From: Microbacterium proteolyticum
GTDB lineage: Bacteria; Actinomycetota; Actinomycetes; Actinomycetales; Microbacteriaceae
Length of the DNA: 64,000 nucleotides
Assembly (NCBI RefSeq): GCF_030818075.1
Contig: NZ_JAUSZZ010000001.1
Coordinates: forward strand, 2,108,001-2,172,000
Direction: 5' to 3'
Part shown: piece by piece, positions 63,165 to 64,000 of the stretch
Numbering within the stretch: position 1 is the first letter of the stretch
Layout of the letters: every line of letters begins with the position of its first letter
Notes under the pieces: generated by a model
Seen by the model: the letters and a program-made list of their open reading frames with translations, nothing else
What the model was told of the DNA's origin: nothing
Database searches by the model: none
Translations under genes and position numbers: made by a program

Positions 63165-63572
63165 ATGCCACGTCGTCGAGGTTTCACCCCCCGCTCGGTC
63201 GCACGAGGGGCACTCGCCCTGCTGCTGGTCGGCGCCGGGGTCAGTCACCTGACGTGGGGACGGCGTGGCTACCGCATCGTCGTGCCGGGCTGGGCGACCC
63301 GCCTGTTGCGTACCGACAAGGACGCCATCGTCGTGGCATCCGGAGCCGTCGAGATCGTGCTCGGGACGGCGCTGGTCGCGCTGCCCCGCGAACGACGACG
63401 CCTCGGGGCGGCGATCGCCGCGTTCTTCGTCGCCGTCTTCCCCGGCAACGTGCACCAGTGGCGTACCGGCCGCTCCGCCCCGGGGCTCGCCACCGACCGC
63501 GCGCGTTTCGTACGCCTCTTTCTGCAACCGGCGCTGGTCGCCTGGGCGTGGTGGTCGACGCGGGAGCGCTGA
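63165..63572 (+). CDS. DoxX-like membrane protein
   Basis: The 135 residues contain about four helices. The family look is in ARGALALLLVGAGVSHLTWG, VASGAVEIVLGTALVALP and AAFFVAVFPGNVHQW. ATG 63165 is chosen. Function unknown. Confidence 0.78.
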   Translation: MPRRRGFTPRSVARGALALLLVGAGVSHLTWGRRGYRIVVPGWATRLLRTDKDAIVVASGAVEIVLGTALVALPRERRRLGAAIAAFFVAVFPGNVHQWRTGRSAPGLATDRARFVRLFLQPALVAWAWWSTRER

Positions 63573-63629
63573 TCATCGACGGACGGCGCGGCCCGTCGAC
63601 CCCGGACGGCAACCCGCGCGTCCGTGCGA

Positions 63630-64000
63630 CTACGCCGCCTCGCCGAGCTCCAGGATGCCGTTCTCGAACGCTGCGCGAGCGAGCACCTTGTAGCCGTGCT
63701 CGGGGAAGAAGACGGTGAGCCGGTCGTCCTCGATCGCCATCACCGTGCCGGCGCCGAACTCGCTGTGCTCGACGGGGGAGTCGATGCGGATGCCGCCGGG
63801 CTCCGCCCTCTCCGCGGGCGCGTCGGCGGGGGCCGCCGCCAGCGCGTCGCAGCGATCGCACGCGCCGCAGTGCTCCGGGGTCTCGACGCCGAAGTACTCC
63901 AGCAGTGCCCGGCGACGGCAGCGAGAGGTCTCCGCGTAGCCGCGCATGATCTCGATGCGGGAGGCGCGGATGCGCTCCTCGGCTTCGTCGCGTGCGCGGA
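63630..64000 (-). CDS. recQ: C-terminal part of RecQ-type ATP-dependent DNA helicase (5' part beyond window)
   Basis: The visible part has the RecQ zinc-binding tail: SRCRRRALLEYFGVETPEHCGACDRCDALAA with the four Cys ligands. A linker rich in Ala and Pro follows, then a small beta domain (EFGAGTVMAIEDDRLTVFFPEHGYKVLA). The helicase core lies beyond the window. RecQ unwinds DNA in recombination and repair. Confidence 0.88.
   Translation of the reverse strand, partial: RARDEAEERIRASRIEIMRGYAETSRCRRRALLEYFGVETPEHCGACDRCDALAAAPADAPAERAEPGGIRIDSPVEHSEFGAGTVMAIEDDRLTVFFPEHGYKVLARAAFENGILELGEAA

Overview
The window is about 70% G+C, with GC-rich third codon positions, and fits a high-GC Gram-positive actinobacterium of the family Microbacteriaceae, most likely Microbacterium or a close relative. 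Supporting this are two Lsr2 nucleoid proteins, a class Ib ribonucleotide reductase operon (nrdHIEF), a HAIR (HspR-type) heat-shock operator before a Clp ATPase, sugar ABC transport without its own ATPase, and the very frequent GGATGCC/GGCATCC word. No rRNA, tRNA or CRISPR array was found. Species identity cannot be decided from the sequence alone.

Region 1 (1-7.7 kb) is an accessory island with visibly lower G+C. It starts with the end of an SPFH/zinc-ribbon protein and a membrane protein, then holds a broken IS3-type transposase end, a DUF349-repeat protein, a PIN-type nuclease, an unknown protein, an FtsH/M41-like zinc protease and a HEPN/RES-type putative NAD-degrading toxin. It ends with what looks like the C-terminal remnant of a serine recombinase. 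Region 2 (8.5-15.0 kb) is a tightly overlapping five-gene operon: a GH26-like/OpgC fusion, a cellulose-synthase-like glycosyltransferase with an unusual internal insertion, a GAF-SpoIIE phosphatase, a STAS antagonist and an RsbW-type kinase. This reads as exopolysaccharide synthesis with a built-in partner switch and no sigma factor, and is the most interesting unit in the window.

Region 3 (15-24 kb) carries a VOC protein, a MacAB-like efflux operon, an APC amino-acid permease, the unusual lsr2-acetolactate decarboxylase-lsr2 cluster, a Leu/Val-type dehydrogenase and a YbaK deacylase. A 104-bp tandem repeat array (24.26-24.95 kb) follows. Region 4 (25-35.4 kb) is a sugar uptake and degradation operon (binding protein, two permeases, amylo-glucosidase-like hydrolase) with a divergent LacI regulator and a clear palindromic operator, then a baeRF protein, an IclR regulator and a histidine ammonia-lyase gene broken by a 2-bp GT expansion.

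Region 5 (35.6-48.9 kb) has envelope and housekeeping genes: DUF218, acyltransferase, SixA, a GGCT-like protein, DUF445, acyl-CoA dehydrogenase, MFS, nrdHIEF, an APH-like kinase and a lipoprotein. Region 6 (48.9-64 kb) has nucleoside hydrolase and ribokinase, FUSC, several membrane proteins, an RlmG/RsmC-type methyltransferase, EI24, a ClpC-like ATPase, two overlapping luciferase-like oxidoreductases, GNAT, DoxX and the end of a RecQ helicase. Intergenic gaps here hold two further families of short GC-rich repeats.
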